NCBI GenBank assembly: GCA_019449635.1
Contig: JAGRPI010000013.1
Location: forward strand, 1-64,000
Reading direction: 5' to 3'
DNA: 64,000 bases
Origin: Candidatus Ferrigenium bremense
GTDB taxonomy: Bacteria; Pseudomonadota; Gammaproteobacteria; Burkholderiales; Gallionellaceae
In this document: piece by piece, positions 53,561-61,246 of the stretch
Position numbering within the stretch: position 1 is the stretch's first letter
Layout: every line of letters begins with the position of its first letter
Program-made: the position numbers and the translations under genes
The notes under the pieces: model-generated
The model's input: only the letters and a program-made list of their open reading frames with translations
The model's database searches: none
What the model was told of the DNA's origin: nothing

Positions 53561-54802
53561 CTAGCCGCACTCCAGCACCGGATACCCGAACCTCCCCATT
53601 TCACCTCCTGCCCTGCGCTTTTGCATCGCGCCGCAGATGGATAGCACGTTGGCGCCATACTTGTGATTGATGGCGTGCAGCGTCTCCAGCAACTGGAGAT
53701 GTTTCTCCTCCTGCCGCTGTTCAGCCATCTGAAACAGATCGAAGCTGCCCGGCTGGCGCATGGCGATGTCGCTGGCAATCAGTCCGCATGCCCGGTAATG
53801 GCGATCCGGGTCGTATAGCTCGTCCAGCGCCCTGCCCGCTTCGCCCGCCAACAGAAAGTAATCCGCACTCGGATAGGGCAGATCGGATGTGCTGGCCTGC
53901 TTGTCGAATGACTTCAGGGTCAGGAACACCGTCAGTTGTCCGGCAGTCAGCCGTTTGGTAATGAGCTCCCTGGATAGCCGCATGGCGTGGTTAAGCAGAT
54001 GGGCGCGGATGGTTTGCCTGTCCTGTGTGACCTCGCCCATCGATGCGGTCCTGGCCACGCTCCTGGGCAGCCTGGCTTCGGTCCCTACCTTGTAGAGGGG
54101 CGTGCCGTTGAGCTCGTGCCACAGGTCGGTGCCGGCCTTGCCCAGCAGTCGTCTTATTTCGCGTTCCGGCACGTCCACAAAATCAGCTGCGCTACGAATG
54201 CCAAACTTGTTGAGCAGCGCCTGGCGGTTGCCGCCGATACCGGGGATGTCGCGCACGCTGACGCGTTCCAGAAAATCATGGATACACCTGCCTGCCACGA
54301 TGGTGGTGCCATCGGGCTTGTTGTATTCCGAGGCCATCTTGGCCAGGGTGCGGGTGACGGAGATGCCGACCGAGACGGTGATGCCGGCCTCATGCCGCAC
54401 GGTGTTACGGATATCGTCGGCGATGGCCCGGTACGGTTTGCGGTACAGGCTGCGCAGCCCGTTCAGGTCCATGAAGCCCTCGTCGATGGAGTATTCCTCG
54501 ACCACCGGGCTATAGCGCCGCAGGATGGCAAACAGCTTGTCGGAGATCTGGCCGTAATAGCGGAAATCGGCGGACAGGAAGATGGCGTCAGGCATTTTTC
54601 GCCTGGCTTCCCAGACCGGCATGCCGGTGGTGATGCCGGCAGCCTTGGCGTCATAAGTCTTGGCGACCACGCAGGCATCCTGGCTGGACAGTACACAGAT
54701 GGGCCGGCCTTTCAGGTCGGGGCGGCGCAACTGTTCACAGGAGGCGAAGAAACAGTCCGCATCCACATGCGCGATGGCATTGGGCCAGTTGCTGACGAGC
54801 AT
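53561..54802 (-). CDS. Y-family DNA polymerase (UmuC/DinB type)
   Basis: A 413-residue translesion polymerase. AHVDADCFFASCEQ holds the first catalytic Asp (14), and YSIDEGFMDL the second pair (Asp107, Glu108). SVGISVTRTLAKMASEYNKP and DIPGIGGNRQ are thumb/palm features; the little finger spans about 260-370. No C-terminal beta-clamp peptide is obvious beyond the DLFQMAE segment, which could serve. It lies 15 bases after the LexA-like gene, as in SOS-controlled lexA-polymerase cassettes. Confidence 0.9.
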   Translation of the reverse strand: MLVSNWPNAIAHVDADCFFASCEQLRRPDLKGRPICVLSSQDACVVAKTYDAKAAGITTGMPVWEARRKMPDAIFLSADFRYYGQISDKLFAILRRYSPVVEEYSIDEGFMDLNGLRSLYRKPYRAIADDIRNTVRHEAGITVSVGISVTRTLAKMASEYNKPDGTTIVAGRCIHDFLERVSVRDIPGIGGNRQALLNKFGIRSAADFVDVPEREIRRLLGKAGTDLWHELNGTPLYKVGTEARLPRSVARTASMGEVTQDRQTIRAHLLNHAMRLSRELITKRLTAGQLTVFLTLKSFDKQASTSDLPYPSADYFLLAGEAGRALDELYDPDRHYRACGLIASDIAMRQPGSFDLFQMAEQRQEEKHLQLLETLHAINHKYGANVLSICGAMQKRRAGGEMGRFGYPVLECG

Positions 54803-54817
54803 GATGGATACGCCGGT

Positions 54818-55396
54818 TTATTTGTACTTGCGAAACTGGCCGACGACGATGCCGAAGATTTCCATGTCACCCTTGGGACGGATGACGGGATAGGCCGGAT
54901 TGGCGGGGATCAGCACATACCCGTTCTTCTCCTTGCCGAGGGTCTTCAGGGTGAATTCGTTATCGATGATGGCGATGACCAGGTCGCCCACATTTGCCAC
55001 GGCGCGCTTTTCCACTATGACCGTGTCGCCCGGCAGGATGCCGGCATCGATCATGGAATCGCCTTTGACGTTGACCAGCACGGTGCTGGAGGGGTGGGAG
55101 ACCAGAAACTCATCGATGGTCAGCGTGTCATGGTTTGCATCTCCTGCCGGGCTGGGAAAACCGGCACGCACGCTGTCGAAGATGGGGCGCTCGAAGAACC
55201 GCCGGCCCGGCTTGAGGCGCTTTTCCGGGGTGGATTCCAGATAGCCTTGCAGCTTGAGCCTGGCCACCAGTGCCGCCACGGGCGACTTGGATTTCATGCC
55301 GACGATGCCCATGATGGTCGAATATGGCGGCAACACGCCGTTTTCGGCGTAGTGGTCCTGAAGCTTGGCCAGGTAGGTTGAATCGATATTTTCCAT
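54818..55396 (-). CDS. lexA: LexA-like SOS repressor (S24 peptidase)
   Basis: A 192-residue repressor. An N-terminal winged helix (LPPYSTIMGIVGMKSKSPVA) differs from the usual LexA recognition helix. The self-cleavage site is Ala78-Gly79 (SVRAGFPS), nucleophile Ser114 (GDSMIDAGI), and the catalytic Lys is Lys151 (FTLKTLG). It controls the Y-family polymerase downstream and itself, through the operator just upstream. No ribosome site precedes the ATG, and the predicted transcript begins about at the ATG (leaderless). It could be a second, cassette-specific LexA. Confidence 0.88.
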   Translation of the reverse strand: MENIDSTYLAKLQDHYAENGVLPPYSTIMGIVGMKSKSPVAALVARLKLQGYLESTPEKRLKPGRRFFERPIFDSVRAGFPSPAGDANHDTLTIDEFLVSHPSSTVLVNVKGDSMIDAGILPGDTVIVEKRAVANVGDLVIAIIDNEFTLKTLGKEKNGYVLIPANPAYPVIRPKGDMEIFGIVVGQFRKYK

Positions 55397-55401
55397 GGGT
55401 G

Positions 55402-55434
55402 TGACAATAATGGAACGAACGTTCTATTGTCAAG
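55402..55434 (-). promoter_or_regulatory. lexA promoter with overlapping LexA-type operator
   Basis: On the minus strand TTGACA (55433-55428), 18-base spacer, TATTGT (55409-55404). The spacer contains GAAC-N4-GTTC (plus-strand 55413-55424), the core of Gram-positive SOS boxes, and TGACAATA/TATTGTCA pair around it. The ATG begins only seven bases after the -10. Confidence 0.75.
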
Positions 55435-55491
55435 GTAATTAACCACCCTGATGGCTTGCCGGGCAGCGCGACGCTCCATCCAGCCTGCGGA

Positions 55492-55643
55492 TCACTCCGC
55501 TTCGCTCAACATCCCGTCCGCGAACAGCAGCGCGCAACGCACCGTCTTGCCCGCATAGACGGCCTGCATCGCGGCCCGATATTCCTGCATCTGTGCGCGG
55601 TAACGTGCCGCGTCTTCGCTGTCGCCCAGCTTGTAGTCCAGCC
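55492..55643 (-). pseudogene. relic of the 3' end of an addA-like gene
   Basis: Read on the minus strand it encodes LDYKLGDSEDAARYRAQMQE and YRAAMQAVYAGKTVRCALLF then ADGMLSEAE and a stop, which is the C-terminal nuclease end of the AddA protein at 57542-61072. By eye about 84% of bases match the intact gene end (57542-57690). No upstream coding sequence remains: the frame breaks at a family E repeat (55647). It is therefore a diverged, orphaned duplicate, not an exact copy. Confidence 0.88.
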
Positions 55644-55646
55644 CGC

Positions 55647-55683
55647 GTAGGGCGCATTAGCCGCAAGGCGTAATGCGCCGAAT
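55647..55683. repeat. family E repeat, left end of hicBA-srpA cassette
   Basis: GTAGGGCGCATTAGCCGCAA-GGCGTAATGCGCCGAAT, an inverted repeat (GGCGCATTA/TAATGCGCC) directly abutting the addA relic. Confidence 0.88.
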
Positions 55684-55747
55684 GTTGACCTTCCTTACGC
55701 CAAGCTACCCCCGCAAGGCTATAATGCCAGCCCAAGGAGGGTTAGCC

Positions 55748-55969
55748 ATGCATGTCCAACTTACCGCCGTATTCCAGCAAGTGCCGGAAGGCTATATCGC
55801 CTTTGTCGAAGAGCTGCCGGGCGCAAATACCCAGGGCGATACGCTGGAGGAGGCGCGTTCCAATCTCGCCGAAGCCATAGAGATCGTTCTCGAAACAAAC
55901 CGCGCCCTTGCCGAAGAGGAACTCAAAGGAAAGGACGTCATCCGCGAGCAGATCATCCTCGCGGCATGA
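55748..55969 (+). CDS. hicB: HicB family antitoxin
   Basis: A 73-residue protein: MHVQLTAVFQQVPEGYIAFV, EELPGANTQGDTLEEARSNL, the partial RNase H fold of HicB, then AEAIEIVLETNRALAEEE. AAGGAGGGTTAGCC precedes the ATG. Its stop overlaps the hicA start. HicB neutralises HicA and often binds the operon promoter, though no DNA-binding C-terminus is evident in this short form. Confidence 0.9.
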   Translation: MHVQLTAVFQQVPEGYIAFVEELPGANTQGDTLEEARSNLAEAIEIVLETNRALAEEELKGKDVIREQIILAA

Positions 55970-56151
55970 AGCGCCTCGACTTGCTGCGCCATCTTGAAGC
56001 GCATGGCTGCAAGTTTTTACGCGAGGGCGGCAGCCACACGGTTTATTTCAATCCTGCCGCACGCAAGGCCTCGACCATCCCGCGCCACCGCGAAATCAAC
56101 GAAATGCTGGCGCGCAAAATCTGCAAAGACCTCGAAGTACCCCTTCCATAG
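55966..56151 (+). CDS. hicA: HicA family mRNA interferase toxin
   Basis: A 61-residue dsRBD-like protein with EGGSHTVYFNPAARKASTIP; His24 in GGSH is the catalytic residue of HicA. ending KICKDLEVPLP. ATGA overlap with hicB (55966-55969). The antitoxin-first order occurs in many small hicBA modules. Confidence 0.92.
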   Translation: MKRLDLLRHLEAHGCKFLREGGSHTVYFNPAARKASTIPRHREINEMLARKICKDLEVPLP

Positions 56152-56156
56152 CCTGC

Positions 56157-56170
56157 GTAGGGCGCATTCC
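56157..56170. repeat. family E half-unit after hicA
   Basis: GTAGGGCGCATTCC, left half only; the remainder is lost. Confidence 0.7.
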
Positions 56171-56375
56171 CCTCGCCGTCTGGTCGAATAGCTAGTGGCT
56201 GTTTCAGAGGAGAATCAACTTCGGCGAGCTGTTGCAGCAGTACGCTTTAAGGTGTTTACTTGTCGCCATGCGTCTCGTCGCAGCATCAGCAGGAACTGCC
56301 GGGATGTTCTCAAATTGTAGCTGCCGAGTACTTGATGTCGCTTATAAGTTCTTCAACCCAATGAAAGGAACTGAT

Positions 56376-57383
56376 ATGGATACCAATAGAAACGCTCTGC
56401 TGACCTGCCTGTTAACCGGGACGCTGACCCTCACCGCTCCGTGCTGCGCGGTGGCAGCAAACGAAGTAACTGCGGAGCAGGTAGTAACTGCCCTCGAGGA
56501 TACTTTTGGCGTGACGCCCGGAGAGCGCCGCAATCACACCAAAGGCACTTGCGCAGCCGGTGAGTTTGTCGGCACGTCCGAGGCTGCGTCCTATTCGCGT
56601 TCGGCGCTGTTTTCAGGGAAACCCGTGCCAGTCGTCGCGCGCTTCTCCCTGGCCGGCGGCAATCCCAAGGCGCCTGATACGGCAAAAAGCGCGCGAGGCA
56701 TGGCGCTGGAATTCAGACTGCCCGGTGACAACCTGCAGCATATAACGATGCTGAACACGCCCGTGTTCGGCGCGGCACAGCCGCAGACATTTCTCGATAT
56801 GATTGTCGCGTCAAAGGCGGACCCGGCGACAGGTAAACCAGACCCGGAGAAAATCAGGGTATTCAAGGCAAATCATCCCGACAACCTGGCGCAGGCGGCA
56901 TTTCTCGCCAACAACAACCCGCCAACGAGTTATGCCAATAGTGCCTATTTTGGCATTCACACGTTCAAGTTTATCAATCGCGACAACAAGACCACGTATG
57001 TACGCTGGCGTTTCGTTCCACAGGATGGGGAAAAACGGCTGTCCGATGACGAACTCAAATCCTCGCCGCCGAATTTCCTTGAGCAGGCATTGATTGAACG
57101 AACGAAGCGGGGGCCGGTGCGCTGGGACATGCTGATTGCCCTCGGTGAACCGGGCGACACCGAGGACAACCCGACGATAGCATGGCCTGAAAAACGCAAG
57201 ACGGTTAAGGTTGGAACCCTGACGATTTCTTCGGCGATGCCGCAGAAGGTTGGCGAGTGCGAAAAAATCAACTTCGATCCTCTGGTGATGGCGGACGGCA
57301 TCGCACCGACGAATGACCCCATCCTTCTCTTCCGCTCACCAGCCTACGCGTTCTCGTTCGCCAAGCGGATGGGCGGGTTGTAA
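56376..57383 (+). CDS. srpA: catalase-related peroxidase (SrpA type), exported
   Basis: A 335-residue small catalase-fold protein with an N-terminal signal peptide (LLTCLLTGTLTLTAPCCAVA). The distal His is His54 (ERRNHTKGTCAAGEF), substrate channel residues are in VARFSLAGGNPKAPDTAKSA, ANSAYFGIHTFKFIN follows, and the proximal heme Tyr is in LLFRSPAYAFSFAKRM. It reduces peroxides in the periplasm. ATG 56376 has AAGGA at good distance. Within a cassette bracketed by family E repeats, after hicBA. Confidence 0.9.
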   Translation: MDTNRNALLTCLLTGTLTLTAPCCAVAANEVTAEQVVTALEDTFGVTPGERRNHTKGTCAAGEFVGTSEAASYSRSALFSGKPVPVVARFSLAGGNPKAPDTAKSARGMALEFRLPGDNLQHITMLNTPVFGAAQPQTFLDMIVASKADPATGKPDPEKIRVFKANHPDNLAQAAFLANNNPPTSYANSAYFGIHTFKFINRDNKTTYVRWRFVPQDGEKRLSDDELKSSPPNFLEQALIERTKRGPVRWDMLIALGEPGDTEDNPTIAWPEKRKTVKVGTLTISSAMPQKVGECEKINFDPLVMADGIAPTNDPILLFRSPAYAFSFAKRMGGL

Positions 57384-57392
57384 TAAGACCTC

Positions 57393-57446
57393 GTAGGGCG
57401 CATTCCCCCTGCGGGGACGAGAGCCGCAAGGCGTAATGCGCCGAAT
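57393..57446. repeat. family E repeat, right end of the cassette
   Basis: GTAGGGCGCATTCCCCCTGC ... GCCGCAAGGCGTAATGCGCC GAAT, same orientation as 55647; lies about 95 bases after... before the addA stop. Confidence 0.87.
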
Positions 57447-57541
57447 ATTGGGAATGTCCGGGGGGTAGCCTTGCATAGCCATCTGACCGAATAATTATAC
57501 AACGCTCGCTAAGTCATTGGTTAACGCTGCGCTACCCCGCC

Positions 57542-60500
57542 CTATACTTCACTTAACACTCCGCCCGCGAACACCAGCGCGCAGCGCACCTTCTTGCCTG
57601 CATACACGGCCTGCATCGCAGTGCGGTATTCCTGCATCTGCGCGCGGTAACGCGCGGGGTCTTCACTGTCGCCGAGCTTGTAATCCAGCACCCACACTTC
57701 GTCGTCGAACTCCACCAGCCGGTCGATGCGCTTCAGTTCGCCTTGCGCGTTGACGTAAGGCATCTCGTTGCTGGCGCTGCGGTAGTGCTGCGCGTCGAAG
57801 AAGCGGATGAGTTGCGGCGTGGTGAGCAAGTGTTGGGCTTGTTGCCAGAGGGACTCCATTTCGGCGGATGGGATGGCGAGGCGGTGCTGGAGTTCTCGCC
57901 CCCTCTCCCCCAGCCCCTCTCCCGCAGGGATTGAAGATTGCATTTCTCGTTCGCCTCCTCTCCCGCTTGCGGGAGAGGATTGAGGAGAGGGCATCGGGCG
58001 AGGGGGATAATCGGTGAGATGTTGCAGCAGCGCGTGCAGCCAGATGCCGCGCTGTTGTTGCGCCGTGTTGCGGGCGGCGCGTTTGCCGGTGGGGATGATT
58101 TGTGGGAGTGCGTAGGTTGGGTTAGCAGGTTCATCGCGTAACCCAACATTGCCATGAATCAAAGCGTTGTTTGTCGGGTTACGTCCTGATGGACTAACCC
58201 GACCTGCATTGTTTTGAGGCTCGTGGAACGGAGTAACGGCGCAAATAGGGTTCGGCATTTCGCCCACCGCCGCCGCAATACGGTCATACCACGACAGCGC
58301 CTTCTTCTTTTCTTCCTTGCCTTCACCCCTGCTGTTGCCGCTGACGATGAGCGCCTGCTGCGCGCGGGTCATGGCGACATAGAGCAGGTTCATCTCTTCG
58401 CGGGCCTGTTGCGCGGCATCCTGCTCGAACAGCGTTGCGCGTTTCCTGCCGCGCGAGGCATGGTCGGCATACAGGGAGAAATGCAGCGGCTGCGGCTCAT
58501 GCGCCGGCCAGTCGAGCAGCACATCGTTGCCTTCCCTGCTGTTCTTTTCCGCGTTCGCATCCAGCAGCCAGACGATGGGTGCTTCCAGCCCCTTCGATTC
58601 ATGCACGGTATAGATGCGCACCGCGTTGCCCGCCGTGCCAAGCCTGCCTTCGTCCGGCGCATCGTCGCGGCTGTCGCGCAATTCGCGCAGTTCCTGCAAA
58701 AAACGCGGCAGGCTGGGGTAGCGCCCGGCATCCACGCTCAGCGCGATCTCCATGAAGGCGTGCAGATTGGCAGCGACCTTGGCGCGCATCTCGGGCGGCA
58801 GCACGGCGCTGTAACGCGCCAGCACGTCGCCCTCGAAATAGATGCGGTCGAGCAGGTCATGCACGGGGAGCTTGTCGGCGAGCGCGAGCCAGTTCTTCAA
58901 TAGCCCGGCGGCGCGCTGCAATGTTGGCGATGGATCGGCAAGCTGTTGCAGGCGTTGCCACCAACCAAACCCCTCCCCAGCCCTCCCCTTGTCAGGGGAG
59001 GGAGAACCGGCGGCTCCGCCATAACTATCACCTTCCCCTGACAAGGTGAGGGTAAGGGGTGGGGTTTTCGCCAGTTGCATCAGGTCTGCATCGCTGCACG
59101 CGAAGACCGGGGTGCGCAGCACCTGTGCCAGCGCGAGGTCGGCGAACGGGGTGATGAGGAACATCAGCAGCGCCTGCACGTCTTCCGCCTCCAGCGTGTC
59201 GAGCAAGCCGCCGCGCCGCGAGCTGATGAACGGGATGTGGCGCGCACGCAGGGCTTCTTCATACACCGCGAGGTGGGTGCGGCTGCGCACCAGCACCATG
59301 ATGTCGCCGTAAGTCGCGCGGCGTGCTTTGTCTTTCTCCATCACCGACCAATCGCTGACGATGGTTTGCAGCAGGTCGGCGAACTGCACGGCTTCCTTGT
59401 GGCGCGCGCCCTCCCCGGCTTCTTCTCTCGGCGTGGTCAGCGGGTCGCGCAGCCCCTCACCCCAACCCTCTCCCGCCTGCGGGAGAGGGGGAGTCTCTTC
59501 GGCAACCGCCAGCGGCAGCACCGCCACATGGCCGGGCAGGCCGGTTTGCTCGGCCGTGTGCGGCTCAAAATCCACGAAGCCTTCGGGGTGGCCGGCGAAC
59601 ACCGCATTCACCGCATTCAGCACGGCAGGCGCGTTGCGGCGGGTGTGGTTGTTGTGCAGCTCATGCGCCGCGAAATGTTCTTTCAGATAGTCGCGCGCCA
59701 TGCCGAACAGCCGCGCATCGGCACGGCGGAAGCGATAGATGGATTGCTTGGGGTCGCCGACGACGAACACGGTGGGCTGCGACTCCACCGCCACCGCCGC
59801 GTCGAACCACGCGCGCAATATCTGCCATTGCAGCGGGTTGGTGTCCTGGAACTCGTCCAGCAGCACATGGCGGTAGCGGCTGTCGAGCTTGTACTGCATG
59901 GTCTCGGCGTGCTCGCTCTGTTGCAGCAATCGGCACAGTTGCCATTCCAGATCGGAAAAATCCATCTGCTGTTTTTGTGCCTTCAATGCTTGGTAACGCT
60001 CAAGGAACGCCACGCCGCAATGCAGCACGGCCTCGTTCAGGCGATAGGCCTGCTGCTCGGCAAATACGTCGCGCACGGCTTGCAGGCTGTCGAACAATGC
60101 ATCCCGCGTAACCAAAAACGCCTCTGCATCCTGCTTCTTGGTTGGTTTGAAACTGCGCGGCTCACCTGTCTGAGTGAACAGTAACGTCAACATCCTTTCA
60201 AAGCGTTCCTCATGCTTCGAGTCTGCCCACGCCTGCTCAAGCCCGCTCGCCTTGGCTTTTTGAACTTCAGTGCCATTACTGGCAAGTTGCCGCACGAACC
60301 CGAACAACACCTCTTCGCTGTTGCCGCATAGCCCCCAGTCGGCAACCGGGTCGAACTCCATGTCCACGTCGAGATCGGCGCGCAGGTTATCCAGCGCGAA
60401 GTCAACTGCACCCTCTCCCGCGCTTTCGCGCACCCCTCTCCCGCCTGCGGGAGAGGGGCTGGGGGAGAGGGCAGCGGTGTAAGCCCACCACTCGGTGCGC

Positions 60501-61072
60501 TTGGCGAGGAAGTTGAACAGCAGCTTGCGCGTGTTATACAGACCGCATTCGCCGAACAGCCATTGCATATGCTGCGCCTCGATTCCCTCCGGCTGCTTGC
60601 GCATCTGCTCCAGCAGCTCCTCCCAGGCCTCTTCCTGCTCGCTGCCCGCGCGTTCCAGCAGGCTCATACCCTGCATCACGCCGGCGTTCAGCGGCGCGCG
60701 CTGCATGACCTGCATGAACCAGCCGTGGAATGTGCTGATGGTGATGCCGGGCTGCGCCAGCAGCACGCTGCCGTACAGGCTGCGGGCGCGTTGCAGTTGC
60801 GCATCGCCCAAGTTCTCAATGCCGCGCTCGGCAAAGAACTGGCGCACCGCCGTCTCGTCGCCCAGCGCCAGATCGCGCAGCCAGAGCTGCAGGCGCGCCT
60901 GCATCTCCTGCGCCGCCTTGCGCGTGAAGGTGATCGCGAGTATCTGCGCAGGCTGCGCGCCGTCCAGCAGCAGGCGCACGATGCGCGACACCAGCAGCCA
61001 GGTCTTGCCGCTGCCCGCGCAGGCTTCGACGACGATGCTGCGTTTCGGGTCGAGGGCGAGGTGGTTAGTCAT
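57542..61072 (-). CDS. addA: UvrD-like helicase/nuclease, AddA type, with five in-frame repeat insertions
   Basis: A 1176-residue UvrD/RecB-family helicase: Walker A ACAGSGKTWLL, ITFTRKAAQEMQARL, Walker B VLLDEFQDTNPLQWQIL, GDPKQSIYRFRRADARLF, YTVHESKGLEAPIVW and LYVAMTRAQQALIV. The C-terminal RecB-type nuclease has VEFDDEVWVLDYKLGDS with the D...DYK core. With the AddB-like protein upstream it forms a double-strand-break resection pair. Five repeat insertions in frame (60411-60472, 59451-59491, 58969-59064, 58112-58206, 57900-57993) lengthen the protein mainly in linkers; motifs remain intact. A diverged copy of its last ~150 bases lies at 55492. Confidence 0.9.
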   Translation of the reverse strand: MTNHLALDPKRSIVVEACAGSGKTWLLVSRIVRLLLDGAQPAQILAITFTRKAAQEMQARLQLWLRDLALGDETAVRQFFAERGIENLGDAQLQRARSLYGSVLLAQPGITISTFHGWFMQVMQRAPLNAGVMQGMSLLERAGSEQEEAWEELLEQMRKQPEGIEAQHMQWLFGECGLYNTRKLLFNFLAKRTEWWAYTAALSPSPSPAGGRGVRESAGEGAVDFALDNLRADLDVDMEFDPVADWGLCGNSEEVLFGFVRQLASNGTEVQKAKASGLEQAWADSKHEERFERMLTLLFTQTGEPRSFKPTKKQDAEAFLVTRDALFDSLQAVRDVFAEQQAYRLNEAVLHCGVAFLERYQALKAQKQQMDFSDLEWQLCRLLQQSEHAETMQYKLDSRYRHVLLDEFQDTNPLQWQILRAWFDAAVAVESQPTVFVVGDPKQSIYRFRRADARLFGMARDYLKEHFAAHELHNNHTRRNAPAVLNAVNAVFAGHPEGFVDFEPHTAEQTGLPGHVAVLPLAVAEETPPLPQAGEGWGEGLRDPLTTPREEAGEGARHKEAVQFADLLQTIVSDWSVMEKDKARRATYGDIMVLVRSRTHLAVYEEALRARHIPFISSRRGGLLDTLEAEDVQALLMFLITPFADLALAQVLRTPVFACSDADLMQLAKTPPLTLTLSGEGDSYGGAAGSPSPDKGRAGEGFGWWQRLQQLADPSPTLQRAAGLLKNWLALADKLPVHDLLDRIYFEGDVLARYSAVLPPEMRAKVAANLHAFMEIALSVDAGRYPSLPRFLQELRELRDSRDDAPDEGRLGTAGNAVRIYTVHESKGLEAPIVWLLDANAEKNSREGNDVLLDWPAHEPQPLHFSLYADHASRGRKRATLFEQDAAQQAREEMNLLYVAMTRAQQALIVSGNSRGEGKEEKKKALSWYDRIAAAVGEMPNPICAVTPFHEPQNNAGRVSPSGRNPTNNALIHGNVGLRDEPANPTYALPQIIPTGKRAARNTAQQQRGIWLHALLQHLTDYPPRPMPSPQSSPASGRGGEREMQSSIPAGEGLGERGRELQHRLAIPSAEMESLWQQAQHLLTTPQLIRFFDAQHYRSASNEMPYVNAQGELKRIDRLVEFDDEVWVLDYKLGDSEDPARYRAQMQEYRTAMQAVYAGKKVRCALVFAGGVLSEV
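57900..57993. repeat. family A repeat in addA
   Basis: CCCCTCTCCCCCAGCCCCTC, CTCTCCCGCTTGCGGGAGAG and TTGAGGAGAGGG; in frame. Confidence 0.87.
58112..58206. repeat. family D repeat in addA
   Basis: GTAGGTTGGGTTAGCAGGTT ... ACTAACCCGACCTGC; an intergenic-type element, here translated in frame. Confidence 0.88.
58969..59064. repeat. family A (CCCTCCCC type) repeat in addA
   Basis: CCCCTCCCCAGCCCTCCCCT, TGTCAGGGGAGGG, then TTCCCCTGACAAGGTGAGGG; in frame. Confidence 0.87.
59451..59491. repeat. family A repeat in addA
   Basis: AGCCCCTCACCCCAACCCTC and CTCTCCCGCCTGCGGGAGAG GGGGA; in frame ([11 protein letters not shown]). Confidence 0.87.
60411..60472. repeat. family A repeat in addA
   Basis: CCCTCTCCCGCGCTTTCGCG, CCCTCTCCCGCCTGCGGGAG and AGGGGCTGGGGGAGAGGG; in frame. 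Confidence 0.87.
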
Positions 61073-61089
61073 CTTGCACCTCTATTTCC

Positions 61090-61209
61090 GTCATTCCCGC
61101 ACAGGCGGGAATCCAGTGAAATAAATAATTCTTGCGTAGCGGAGCCACAAGATTTTGTCCGCTTCGCGGCTTGTTGAATTGGCTGGATTCCCGCCTGTGC
61201 GGGAATGAC
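61090..61209. repeat. family G element between addB and addA
   Basis: GTCATTCCCGCACAGGCGGG ... CCCGCCTGTGCGGGAATGAC with a central CGTAGCGGA/GTCCGCTTCGCGG pair. Resembles 44335-44457. Confidence 0.9.
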
Positions 61210-61246
61210 GCCGTTGTGTTTTTCGTGCTGGCAGATGAAATGTAGC

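Noticed and set aside
57900-60472. Regularly recurring palindromes considered as a CRISPR array
   Set aside because: Spacing is irregular (hundreds of bases), units lie inside coding sequence, there are no spacers and no cas genes.
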